Assembly (NCBI RefSeq): GCF_900101685.1
Contig: NZ_FMZZ01000005.1
Location: forward strand, 328,130-392,129
Reading direction: 5' to 3'
Length of the DNA stretch: 64,000 nt
Source of the DNA: Actinokineospora iranica
Lineage (GTDB): Bacteria; Actinomycetota; Actinomycetes; Mycobacteriales; Pseudonocardiaceae
Shown: in pieces, positions 1 through 8,073 of the stretch
Layout: every line of letters begins with the position of its first letter
How positions within the stretch are numbered: position 1 is the stretch's first letter
Notes under the pieces: generated by a model
What the model was told of the DNA's origin: nothing
The model's database searches: none
Seen by the model: only the letters and a program-made list of their open reading frames with translations
Made by a program: the position numbers and the translations under genes

Positions 1-288
1 ACCAAGTGGGTCGTCAAGGAGGTCGCCCGCAAGCACCTGCCGAACGACGTCGTCGACCGCGCCAAGTCCGGCTTCAAGGTCCCGCTCGACGCCTGGTTCC
101 GCGACGGCCTGCGCGACATGGCCAACGACCTGCTCACCGGGCCGTCGTCGTTCGTCGCCGACGTTCTCGACCCCGGCGCGGTCCGCACCCTGCTCGCCGA
201 GCACGCCGCGGGCACCCGCGACGAGCAGCCCCGGCTGTGGACGCTGCTGTCGCTGGAGGTCTGGCACCGCGAAGTGGCCCGCGCATGA
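1..288 (+). CDS. Asparagine synthase-like protein, C-terminal part (5' end outside window)
   Basis: The open frame enters from the left edge and stops at a TGA at 286-288, leaving about 95 residues. They resemble the very end of class-II glutamine-dependent asparagine synthases (AsnB family), with the KSGFKVPLDAWF stretch typical of the helix after the synthetase domain. In polysaccharide clusters such proteins amidate sugar acids, or are simply carried along. The stop overlaps the next start by four bases (ATGA), so it is translationally coupled to the NeuD-type acetyltransferase. The family call rests on the tail only; the Ntn amidotransferase domain and ATP site lie outside the window. Confidence 0.75.
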   Translation, partial: TKWVVKEVARKHLPNDVVDRAKSGFKVPLDAWFRDGLRDMANDLLTGPSSFVADVLDPGAVRTLLAEHAAGTRDEQPRLWTLLSLEVWHREVARA

Positions 289-941
289 GCCGCCCCCTGC
301 TCCTGGTGGGCGCGGGCGGGCTGGCCAGGGAAGTCCTCGCCGCCGCCCGCGCGCTCCCGGAGTCCTTCGAGCCCGTCGGGCTGCTCGACGACGACCAGGC
401 CCGCCACGGGTCCGAAGTGGACGGTGTGCCGGTGCTCGGTCCGACGGACCTGGTGCACGAGCACACTGACGCCGCCGTGCTGGTGTGCGTGGCGTCACCT
501 GCCCGCCCCGACGGCCGGGCGAACCTGGTGCGCAGGCTGGGCCTGCCGCCCGAGCGCTACGCCACCCTGGTCCACCCGATGGCCTCGGTCGCGCCCGGCG
601 TCACCTTCGGCGAGGGCGCCGTGCTGCTCGCCGGGGTCGTCGTCACCGCGCCGCAGCGCGTCGGCGCGCACGTGGTCGTCATGCCGCACGCGCTGTTCAC
701 CCACGGCGACGTCATCGGCGACTTCGTCACCTGCGCCGGTCGCGCCACGCTCTCCGGCGATGTGACCGTCGCCCAGTCGGCGTATCTCGGCGCGGGGTGC
801 GTCATCCGCCAGGGTGTCCACATTGGAGCGAAAGCGGTCGTCGGCATGGGCGCGGTGGTGCTGCGCGACGTGCCGGACGGCGAAACCTGGGCAGGCGTGC
901 CCGCCCGAGAACTCTGCGAGTCCCGCGAGGAGAAGACATGA
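285..941 (+). CDS. NeuD/PglD-type sugar O/N-acetyltransferase
   Basis: A protein of 218 residues. The N-terminus LLLVGAGGLAREV is the nucleotide-sugar binding Rossmann element of the NeuD/PglD family. From about residue 95 there are hexapeptide repeats (VAPGVTFGEGAVL, VRIGAK-like turns) forming a left-handed beta helix, and the end GETWAGVPARE matches the family's GVPAK-type C-terminus. It would transfer acetyl from acetyl-CoA to a sugar amine or hydroxyl. The start overlaps the stop of the asparagine-synthase-like gene, and its own stop overlaps the aminotransferase start (ATGA). This fits an operon that makes and decorates an amino sugar. The exact substrate cannot be read from sequence. 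Confidence 0.85.
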   Translation: MSRPLLLVGAGGLAREVLAAARALPESFEPVGLLDDDQARHGSEVDGVPVLGPTDLVHEHTDAAVLVCVASPARPDGRANLVRRLGLPPERYATLVHPMASVAPGVTFGEGAVLLAGVVVTAPQRVGAHVVVMPHALFTHGDVIGDFVTCAGRATLSGDVTVAQSAYLGAGCVIRQGVHIGAKAVVGMGAVVLRDVPDGETWAGVPARELCESREEKT

Positions 942-2041
942 GCATCCCCCTGGTCGACCTGGCCGCCCAACACGCGGCCGTGGCCGATGAGGTCGCCGCG
1001 GGCTGGGCGCAGGTGCTGGCCACGACCGCGTTCGTCGGCGGCCCGCAGGTCGCCGCGTTCGAGGCCGAATACGCCCGCTACGCCGGAGTGGAGCACTGCG
1101 TCGGCGTCGGCAACGGCACCGACGCCCTGGAGTTCGCCCTGCGCGCGCTGGGCGTCGGCCCCGGCGACGAGTGCGTCGTGCCCGCCAACACCTTCATCGC
1201 CACCGCCGAGGCCGTCGCCCGCGCCGGAGCCACCCCGGTCCTGGTGGACTGCGACGAGGACACCGCGCTGATCGACGTCGCCGCGGCCGCCGACGCCGTC
1301 ACCGCGCGCACCCGGGCGGTGCTGCCGGTGGACCTCTACGGCCAGGTCGCGCCGATCGAGAAGCTGCGCGCCGCGCTGCCCGCCGAGGTCGCCATCGTCG
1401 AGGACGGCGCGCAGTCCCAGGGCGCGACCCGCCACGGCCAGACCGCCGGTTCGTTTGGCGACATCGCCGCCACCAGCTTCTACCCCGGCAAGAACCTCGG
1501 CGCGTACGGCGACGGCGGCGCGGTCACCACCGCCCGCGCCGACCTCGCCGAGCGGGTCCGGCTGCTCGGCGCGCACGGCTCGCCGCGCAAGTACGAGCAC
1601 CCGGTGCTCGGGTTCAACAGCAGGCTCGACACACTGCAAGCCGTTGTCCTGTCGGCGAAGCTGCGCAGGCTCGACGGCTGGAACGCCGCCCGCCGCGCCG
1701 CCGCCGCCCGCTACGACGCGCTGCTCGCCGACGTCGCCGGGGTGCGCACCCCGGTCGTCGCCGAGGGCAACGTGCCGGTGTGGCACCTGTACGTGATCCG
1801 GGTCGCCGAGCGCGACACCGTGCTCAAGGCCTTGCACGCGGCCGGAATCGGCGCGGGCATCCACTACCCGACCCCGGTCCACCGCACCGGCGCGTTCGCA
1901 GGCCTCGGACACGGCGAGGGCGCGTTCCCGGTCAGCGAGCGCGTCGCGGGCGAGATCCTGTCGCTGCCGCTGTTCCCGGAAATCACCGAGGCGCAACAGG
2001 AACGCGTGGTCTCCGCGCTGGCGGACGCGGTGTTCGCATGA
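938..2041 (+). CDS. DegT/DnrJ/EryC1/StrS family sugar aminotransferase
   Basis: A protein of 367 residues, normal for the family. The N-terminus MSIPLVDLAAQ, the GVGNGTDAL turn and the PLP-binding SFYPGKNLGAYGDGGA stretch (lysine about residue 185) are all present, and EDGAQSQGA carries the PLP-contacting aspartate. Such enzymes transaminate keto-sugar nucleotides. Together with the WbpD-like acetyltransferase downstream it fits a WbpE-type step, converting UDP-3-keto-GlcNAcA to the 3-amino sugar. The oxidoreductase that would make the keto sugar is not in the window. Translation is coupled to the preceding acetyltransferase by a four-base overlap. The WbpE assignment is inference; the family is clear. 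Confidence 0.9.
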   Translation: MSIPLVDLAAQHAAVADEVAAGWAQVLATTAFVGGPQVAAFEAEYARYAGVEHCVGVGNGTDALEFALRALGVGPGDECVVPANTFIATAEAVARAGATPVLVDCDEDTALIDVAAAADAVTARTRAVLPVDLYGQVAPIEKLRAALPAEVAIVEDGAQSQGATRHGQTAGSFGDIAATSFYPGKNLGAYGDGGAVTTARADLAERVRLLGAHGSPRKYEHPVLGFNSRLDTLQAVVLSAKLRRLDGWNAARRAAAARYDALLADVAGVRTPVVAEGNVPVWHLYVIRVAERDTVLKALHAAGIGAGIHYPTPVHRTGAFAGLGHGEGAFPVSERVAGEILSLPLFPEITEAQQERVVSALADAVFA

Positions 2042-2124
2042 GCGAGCTTGCGAGCGAATCATTGACACAGTGCGTAGGCGCGCGGGGCCACCGAACAAGT
2101 GAGGTGGCCCCATGAGCGGCGTGT
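2039..2124 (+). repeat. Copy A of an approx. 86-bp two-copy repeat with stem-loop
   Basis: The stretch starts at the TGA stop of the aminotransferase gene (TGAGCGA) and runs to ATGAGCGGCGTGT at the start of the next gene. A second copy lies at 34381-34468. The two share the left end TGAGCGA, an internal GTGCGT, the stem-loop GGCCACCGAA...GAGGTGGCC and the right end ATGAGCGG-CGTGT. Both copies are therefore flanked by TGAGCG at each side. In this copy the right end supplies the ribosome binding site and start codon of the acetyltransferase gene. Confidence 0.7.
2084..2111 (+). promoter_or_regulatory. Hairpin enclosing the Shine-Dalgarno sequence of the WbpD-like gene
   Basis: GGGGCCACC (2084-2092) pairs perfectly with GGTGGCCCC (2103-2111) around a 10-base loop. 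The right arm contains the only plausible ribosome binding site (GAGGTGG) for the ATG at 2112. The stem ends exactly one base before that ATG, so folding would hide the site. This may throttle translation or act as an internal attenuator. Confidence 0.6.
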
Positions 2125-2678
2125 TCGTCCACGACCAGGGCATCTGCGAAAGCGACGAGGTCGGCGACGGCACCCGGGTGTGGGCCTTCGCGCACGTCCT
2201 GCCCGGCGCCCGCGTCGGCCGCGACTGCAACATCTGCGACGGCGCGTTCGTGGAAACCGGCGCCACCCTCGGCGACCGGGTGACGGTCAAGAACGGGACC
2301 CTCGTCTTCGCCGGGGTCACCTGCGAGGACGAGGTCTTCCTCGGCCCCAACGTGTTGTTCACCAACGACTTCCGGCCCCGGGCGGCAATTCGCAAAGGCC
2401 CCGACCAGTTGGTGGAAACCCGTGTTCGGCACGGCGCCACCCTCGGCGCGGGCACGGTCGTCGTCTGCGGAGTCGAGATAGGACGGTACGCGTTCGCCGC
2501 GGCGGGCTCGGTGGTCACCAAGAGCGTGCCCCCACACGCCTTCGTGGCGGGCAACCCCGCCCGCCAGAAGGGCTGGGTCTGCGAATGCGGCGAACGCCTG
2601 GACGAGGTCCTGCACTGCCCGGAATGCCGCCGCGACCACATCCTGGCCGACGACGGCAACGGCCTCACCCCGGCTTAG
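2112..2678 (+). CDS. WbpD/WlbB-like hexapeptide N-acetyltransferase
   Basis: A protein of 188 residues built of hexapeptide repeats from near the start (VGDGTRVWAFAHVLPGARVG) to about residue 155, ending VAGNPARQKGW. This closely resembles UDP-2-acetamido-3-amino-2,3-dideoxyglucuronate N-acetyltransferases, which make the 3-acetamido group of diacetylated uronic acids. The VLFTNDFRPRA segment matches the family's NDR/YPR substrate loop. The C-terminal tail has four cysteines (CECGERL...CPEC), a likely small zinc knuckle seen in many homologues. It follows the DegT aminotransferase gene, supporting sequential amination and acetylation. Start chosen at the ATG after the GAGGTGG motif. Confidence 0.85.
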   Translation: MSGVFVHDQGICESDEVGDGTRVWAFAHVLPGARVGRDCNICDGAFVETGATLGDRVTVKNGTLVFAGVTCEDEVFLGPNVLFTNDFRPRAAIRKGPDQLVETRVRHGATLGAGTVVVCGVEIGRYAFAAAGSVVTKSVPPHAFVAGNPARQKGWVCECGERLDEVLHCPECRRDHILADDGNGLTPA

Positions 2679-3748
2679 CCCGCCAGTAGCAGCGGCACAA
2701 GCTTCTCGATGAACGGGGTGCTGTCACCACCGCTGAACCAGTTCACCCACAGCGAGGCCGGAACATCGTCGCGCAGCCACACTTCCCGCAGTTTGTCCCG
2801 TGCGGGCTTGACTGGGCGTCCGGCGATCGTCTCGGTGAACTCGGCGCGGTTGACGTTGGGCCGCAACCAGAGTGAGACGGCCACGTCGGCGCCGTTGGTG
2901 ATGCGGCACTGGCCGTCGTGGTGGGGCGCGATGGTCAGGGTTGCGGGATCGACACCCAGCGCGGCAACTGCCGCAGTGCACAGCTGCTGTGCGGACAGCG
3001 GATACGGCACGTCGACCACCCCGCCACGGGGCGCGGGCGGAGTCGGGACATAGCCCATCAAGCCGAGTTCTCCCGTGACCGCGGGCATGGGAGAACTCGG
3101 CTTCGCCAGCGGCTCGATCACGCCCGTCAGGACGTCGTCCACCAGGTCGGTGAAGGCCGAGGGCCGGTCCATGGTCGCCAATGACCCGGCGGTGACCCGG
3201 AAGGTCAGGGCGTTGCGGTTGGCCGCGCTGCTGTCATCGACCAGTGTCACGTAACCATCGGCCCGGAACGGCGCCTCCATCGAGGTGCTGACGCGACCCG
3301 GCCTGCCCGCGTGCTGAATGTCCCTTGACGGAGTGCCGATGTATGACCGCCACCCGCTGGGATCAAGATCCTGGGTCGCCAGCTCGATCCGCATCCGGTT
3401 CGACGTCACCAGGCAGGCCAGGTTCGTGGAGCTGCCGTAGATCTCGCGGCGCACCGGGCCGTGCAGCAGCTCAGACCACCGTTGCGGGGTCATCGTGTGG
3501 CAGATCGTCTGCGCCGCGGTTTCCGCGGACGAATAGGTGAAATACTCACCGGAAGTGCGCGGCACCTTCCGGAGATTCTTGTCGGAGGACTCTGTGATCT
3601 CGGCTTCCGCCCACGGGCTCGCGACCTGCCCGTCATTGGTCACCGCCAGGCCATGAACCGGTGCGGCGCACCCCGCCATCAGCAACGACGCAACCAGAAT
3701 CAGCGCGCGCTCACGCACAATCCGCCCCCCGAGATCGACTCGACGCAT
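2675..3748 (-). CDS. Putative lipoprotein of unknown function
   Basis: About 357 residues from the ATG at 3748; an ATG 12 bases upstream is possible. The N-terminus has a positively charged start, a hydrophobic stretch and the lipobox LMAGCA, so the mature protein should be lipid-anchored on the outer face of the membrane. Two related halves may exist: one near AAQTICHTM...CLVTSN, the other near SAQQLCTAAV...CRITNGADV, each with a cysteine pair. This resembles actinobacterial DUF3558-like lipoproteins, but I cannot assign it firmly. It is convergent with, and overlaps by four bases, the acetyltransferase gene. No function is proposed. Confidence 0.7.
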   Translation of the reverse strand: MRRVDLGGRIVRERALILVASLLMAGCAAPVHGLAVTNDGQVASPWAEAEITESSDKNLRKVPRTSGEYFTYSSAETAAQTICHTMTPQRWSELLHGPVRREIYGSSTNLACLVTSNRMRIELATQDLDPSGWRSYIGTPSRDIQHAGRPGRVSTSMEAPFRADGYVTLVDDSSAANRNALTFRVTAGSLATMDRPSAFTDLVDDVLTGVIEPLAKPSSPMPAVTGELGLMGYVPTPPAPRGGVVDVPYPLSAQQLCTAAVAALGVDPATLTIAPHHDGQCRITNGADVAVSLWLRPNVNRAEFTETIAGRPVKPARDKLREVWLRDDVPASLWVNWFSGGDSTPFIEKLVPLLLAG

Positions 3749-4011
3749 GATCCCACACAACAGATGATCAAGCTCTGGTATCAGGGCAACTACAATCCGT
3801 CACTCTTGTTCTGGCGGTGCGGAGTCCGCAAGGGACAGACCATGACGCTCTGAGTCCGAGCCCACTTTTCCAGCCGCCAAGTGGGGTAACAGGGTTGGGC
3901 GGTTTGACGATGACTGGGTGATGGGAACCGCTGACAGTGTCACGCGTCCCCATTCGCGACACCCTTTCCGCAGATCGTCATCACCTGCGGTCACACACCG
4001 TGGAGGCTCGG
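3749..4011. other. Divergent intergenic region with a hairpin
   Basis: This 263-bp spacer separates the leftward lipoprotein gene and the rightward large secreted protein gene, so it should hold both promoters. CCCACTT (3861-3867) pairs with AAGTGGG (3879-3885) around an 11-base loop. A ribosome binding site GGAGG lies at 4002-4006 before the ATG at 4012. No known riboswitch fold was recognised. Confidence 0.5.
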
Positions 4012-7000
4012 ATGGACCCGGCGACGCACACCGCACGCGGTCGGAGGGCCCGCGGTCTCCGCGCGGGCCTCGCGGCACTTCTCGTCGCGGTCGGGCTTCC
4101 GGTCCTGGTCGCATCACCCGCGTCGGCGGGTCCCTGTGACGCGCCGACGAATCCGGTGGTGTGCGAGAACTCCAAGCCCGGCACGCCGCGTGACGACTGG
4201 TTTGTCGAGAGCCACTACGGCGATATCGAGGGCTTCGCCACCGCCACCAGCGTGCAGCCCGGCGAGCGGCTCGACTTCAAGGTCAAGACACCGAGCAACA
4301 GCTACCAGATCGACATCGTGCGGCTGGGCTACTACCAGGGCAACGGCGGCAGGCTCCAGCAGACGCTGACCCCTTCGGTGCCGCTGCCGCAGAACCAGCC
4401 GGTGTGCAAGTACGACACGAACACCGGCCTGGTCGACTGCGGCAACTGGTCGGTCTCGGCGAGCTGGTTCGTCCCCAGCACCGCGGTCCCCGGCTTCTAC
4501 GTCGCCAACTTCATCCGCAACGACGGCGCGGGCGCGAGCCAGTACCCGTTCGTCGTGCGCAACGACTCATCGACCTCCGACATCGTGGTGCAGACCTCGG
4601 ACCAGACCTGGCAGGCGTACAACAAGTACGGCGACCGCCCGGGCATCAACGAGTTCAACCTCTACGAGGGCGGCTTCAGCGGCTCGCCCGACGGTCGCGC
4701 GTTCAAGGTCAGCTACAACCGGCCGTACCGCAACGCGGGAACGTCGAACTTCCTCAACGCCGAGTACCCGCTGATCCGCTTCCTCGAACGCAACGGCTAC
4801 GACGTCAGCTACCTGTCCGGTGTGGACGTCACCCGCAACCCGAACCTGTTGAAGAACCACAAGGTCTATGTCTCGTCCGGTCACGACGAGTACGTCAACG
4901 CCACCCAGCGCACGGGCATCGAGGCGGCGAAGGCCGCTGGCGTCAACCTGATGTTCCTCACCGGCAACTCCATGTTCTGGAAGACCCGGTTCGAGAACTC
5001 GATCGACGGCACGAACACCGCCCTGCGCACCATGGTCTGCTACAAGGAGACCAAGGCCCCCGGCGGCGCGAAGATCGACCCGAACCCGGCCTGGACCGGC
5101 ACCTGGCGCGACCCGAGGCAGTCCCCGCCCTCGGACGGCGGCCGCCCGGAGAACGCGCTGACCGGCGCGCTGTTCTTCGTCAACGGCTACCGCGCCGACG
5201 CCATCCAGGTCCCCGCGTCGTTCGGCCGCAACCGCCTGTGGCGCAACACCTCCATCGCGACCGCCACCACCACGACGACGCTGCCCGTGGGCACGCTCGG
5301 CTACGAGTGGGACAGCGACCCGGACAACGGCTACCGGCCCGCAGGCTCGGTTCCGTTGTCGGACACCACGGTCACCGTGGACGACGGCCAGCTTCTGCTT
5401 GACCACGGCCACATCTACGGCGGCGGCCCGGCCAACCACAAGCTCATCCTCTACCGCGACCAGGTCAGCAAGGCGCTGGTGTTCAACTCCGCCACCGTGC
5501 AGTGGTCCTGGGGGCTGGACTCCGACCACACCTTCCCCGCGGGCGCCCCGCCGACCGCGCCGACGAGCCCGGCGATGCAGCAGGCGACGGTCAACATGCT
5601 GGCCGACATGAGCGTCCAGCCGCGCACGCTGATGGCCGGGCTGGTCGCCGCGACCAAGAGCACCGACACCACCGGCCCGACCGTCACGGTGTCCGCGCCC
5701 GCCAACGGTTCCACCGTGCCCGCGGGCACCCCGCGCGTCATCAGCGGCACCGCCGCCGATGTCGGCGGCGGCAAGGTCGGCTCGGTCGAGGTGTCCGTAG
5801 ACGGCGGCGCCACCTACCACCGCGCCACCGGACTGGACAACTGGACCTACAACTGGACGCCGTCCGTGCTCGGCCCGGTGACCATCAAGGTCCGCGCCTC
5901 CGACGACGGCGCCACCCTCGGCAACACGGTGACGATCAACCTCACCGTGGGCTCGCAGCAGTGCCCGTGCACCATCTTCGGCAACCAGACACCCTCCATA
6001 GTGGATGGTGGGGACACCGCGCCGATCGAGGTCGGCACCAAGTTCACCACCTCGGTGAACTCCACCGTGACCGGCGTGCGCTTCTACAAGTCCGCGGGCA
6101 ACACCGGCACGCACACCGGCTCGCTGTGGTCCTCGGCGGGCCAGCGCCTGGCCACCGGAACGTTCACCAGTGAATCCGCGACCGGGTGGCAGACCCTGTC
6201 CTTCGCCCAGCCCGTGCAGATCCGCGCCGGGCAGCCCTATGTCGTCTCCTACACCGCGCCGGTCGGCCGGTACTCGGTCGATCCCGGGTACTTCAACGGC
6301 AAGGGCGCGGGCATCGTCCCGCTCACCGCGCCCGCGACCGGGTCCGTGCCCGGCGGCAACGGCGTGTTCCGCTACGGCTCCGGCTTCCCGGACAGCTCGT
6401 TCAACGGCGGCAACTACTGGGTCGACGTGATCGTCACGACCGACACCGCGGACAACACCGCGCCGGTCGTGCAGTCCACCTCGCCCGCCGCGAACGGGAC
6501 CAATGTGTACGTGGACAGCAGCATCACGGCCGCGTTCGACGAGGGCGTCGACCCGGCCAGCGTGCAGTTCACCGTCCAGGCCGGAGGAAACCCGATCCCG
6601 GGGACGGTCAGCGTGGACGACAAGGTGGTCACGTTCAGCCCCACCGACCTGCTGCCGATGAACACCCAGCACACGGTGTCGCTCAACGCCACCGACGGCT
6701 TCGGCAACCCGCTCGCCGCGCAGAAGACGTGGAGTTTCACCACCGGCACCAACCTCTCACCGTGCCCGTGCAACCTGTTCAAGACCCGCACACCGGCCAC
6801 AGTGGACGCCGGTGACGCCAGCGACGTCGAACTGGGCGTGAAGTTCACCGTGGCCGCCAACGCGACGGTGACCGGCGTGCGGTTCTACAAGTCCTTCGCC
6901 AACACCGGAACGCACACCGGCTCGGTCTGGACCGCGAACGGCCAGCGCATCGCGCACGGCACCTTCACCAACGAGACCGAAACCGGGTGGCAGACCCTGA

Positions 7001-8052
7001 CTTTCCCGGCCCCGGTGCAGATTCAGGCAGGCCAGACCTACATCGCCTCGTACCGGACGCCGACCGGCCACTACTCGGTCGACACCGGCTACTTCGCCAA
7101 CCAGGGCGCCGGGCGGGGCGTGCTCACCGCGCCCAGCTCCCCCGCCTCGGGCGGCCAAGGCGTGTTCGTCTACGGCGGCGGTTTCCCGACAAGCACGTTC
7201 AACGCCAACAACTACTGGGTCGACGTCGTGGTCGACACCGACGGCGCCGACACAACCGCGCCCACGGTGACCTCCACCAATCCGTCCGCGAACGCGACCA
7301 ACGTGTCCACCGGAACCGGTGTCACCGCGCACTTCTCCGAGCCGATCAACCCGGCGTCACTGCGATTCACCGTGACCCAGAACGGTGTCGGCGAGGTCGG
7401 CGCCACCAAGATCGCGCCGGACGGCCGCAGCGTCACCTTCGCCTCGACCGCGGTCCTCGCCGGGAACGCGCAGTTCACGGTGAGCGTGCGGGCAAGCGAC
7501 CCGATGGGCAACTTCATGCCCGCGGCGCACACCTGGTCGTTCACCACCGGCCCGCCCGGCGCGTGCCCGTGCACCCTGTTCCGCCCCACGGACGAGCCCG
7601 AGACCTTCGCGGCAGACTCCACAGTGGAACTGGGTATGCGGATGATCCCGTCGGCGGACGGCTGGATCACCGGCGTGCGCTTCTACAAGGCCGCAGGCGA
7701 CCCCGGCTCGCACACCGGAACCCTGTGGAGCAACACCGGGCAGCAGTTGGCCACCGGCACGTTCACCGGTGAGACCAGCAGCGGATGGCAGACCCTCACG
7801 TTCGCCACCCCGGTGCCGGTCACCGCGGGCACGACCTACGTGGTGTCCTACTGGGGCTCCGCCGGGCGATACGGCTACACGTCGCAGTACTTCGCCACCG
7901 ATCGGACCAACGGCCCCCTGACCGCGCCCGCCACGGCGGACAACGGGTTCAACGGCGTGTACCAATACGGTGGCGGCGGAGCCTTCCCGGTCGGAAACGG
8001 TAACGGATCCAACTACTGGGTCGACGCTGTGTTCGCAACGACTCTTCCGTAG
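4012..8052 (+). CDS. Secreted modular protein: DMFase large-subunit-like domain, Ig-like domain, three DUF4082 modules
   Basis: A protein of 1346 residues. A Sec signal peptide (RRARGLRAGL..., cleavage near ASA-G at residue 39-40) predicts export. Residues about 45-555 resemble the N,N-dimethylformamidase large-subunit-like domain of actinobacterial surface proteins, with YVSSGHDEYV and the FLTGNSMFWKTRFE stretch. An Ig-like domain covers about 555-648. Three DUF4082 modules then begin with a Cys-Pro-Cys motif at residues 651, 918 and 1185, exactly 267 residues apart. The first two are each followed by a Big_5/SbsA-type Ig domain. DUF4082 modules are associated with carbohydrate or surface binding. 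It sits upstream of a glycosyltransferase gene and may act on or bind the cell-surface glycan. The enzymatic activity is uncertain. Confidence 0.85.
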   Translation: MDPATHTARGRRARGLRAGLAALLVAVGLPVLVASPASAGPCDAPTNPVVCENSKPGTPRDDWFVESHYGDIEGFATATSVQPGERLDFKVKTPSNSYQIDIVRLGYYQGNGGRLQQTLTPSVPLPQNQPVCKYDTNTGLVDCGNWSVSASWFVPSTAVPGFYVANFIRNDGAGASQYPFVVRNDSSTSDIVVQTSDQTWQAYNKYGDRPGINEFNLYEGGFSGSPDGRAFKVSYNRPYRNAGTSNFLNAEYPLIRFLERNGYDVSYLSGVDVTRNPNLLKNHKVYVSSGHDEYVNATQRTGIEAAKAAGVNLMFLTGNSMFWKTRFENSIDGTNTALRTMVCYKETKAPGGAKIDPNPAWTGTWRDPRQSPPSDGGRPENALTGALFFVNGYRADAIQVPASFGRNRLWRNTSIATATTTTTLPVGTLGYEWDSDPDNGYRPAGSVPLSDTTVTVDDGQLLLDHGHIYGGGPANHKLILYRDQVSKALVFNSATVQWSWGLDSDHTFPAGAPPTAPTSPAMQQATVNMLADMSVQPRTLMAGLVAATKSTDTTGPTVTVSAPANGSTVPAGTPRVISGTAADVGGGKVGSVEVSVDGGATYHRATGLDNWTYNWTPSVLGPVTIKVRASDDGATLGNTVTINLTVGSQQCPCTIFGNQTPSIVDGGDTAPIEVGTKFTTSVNSTVTGVRFYKSAGNTGTHTGSLWSSAGQRLATGTFTSESATGWQTLSFAQPVQIRAGQPYVVSYTAPVGRYSVDPGYFNGKGAGIVPLTAPATGSVPGGNGVFRYGSGFPDSSFNGGNYWVDVIVTTDTADNTAPVVQSTSPAANGTNVYVDSSITAAFDEGVDPASVQFTVQAGGNPIPGTVSVDDKVVTFSPTDLLPMNTQHTVSLNATDGFGNPLAAQKTWSFTTGTNLSPCPCNLFKTRTPATVDAGDASDVELGVKFTVAANATVTGVRFYKSFANTGTHTGSVWTANGQRIAHGTFTNETETGWQTLTFPAPVQIQAGQTYIASYRTPTGHYSVDTGYFANQGAGRGVLTAPSSPASGGQGVFVYGGGFPTSTFNANNYWVDVVVDTDGADTTAPTVTSTNPSANATNVSTGTGVTAHFSEPINPASLRFTVTQNGVGEVGATKIAPDGRSVTFASTAVLAGNAQFTVSVRASDPMGNFMPAAHTWSFTTGPPGACPCTLFRPTDEPETFAADSTVELGMRMIPSADGWITGVRFYKAAGDPGSHTGTLWSNTGQQLATGTFTGETSSGWQTLTFATPVPVTAGTTYVVSYWGSAGRYGYTSQYFATDRTNGPLTAPATADNGFNGVYQYGGGGAFPVGNGNGSNYWVDAVFATTLP

Positions 8053-8073
8053 CTGATCCGAGGGGGCTAGACA

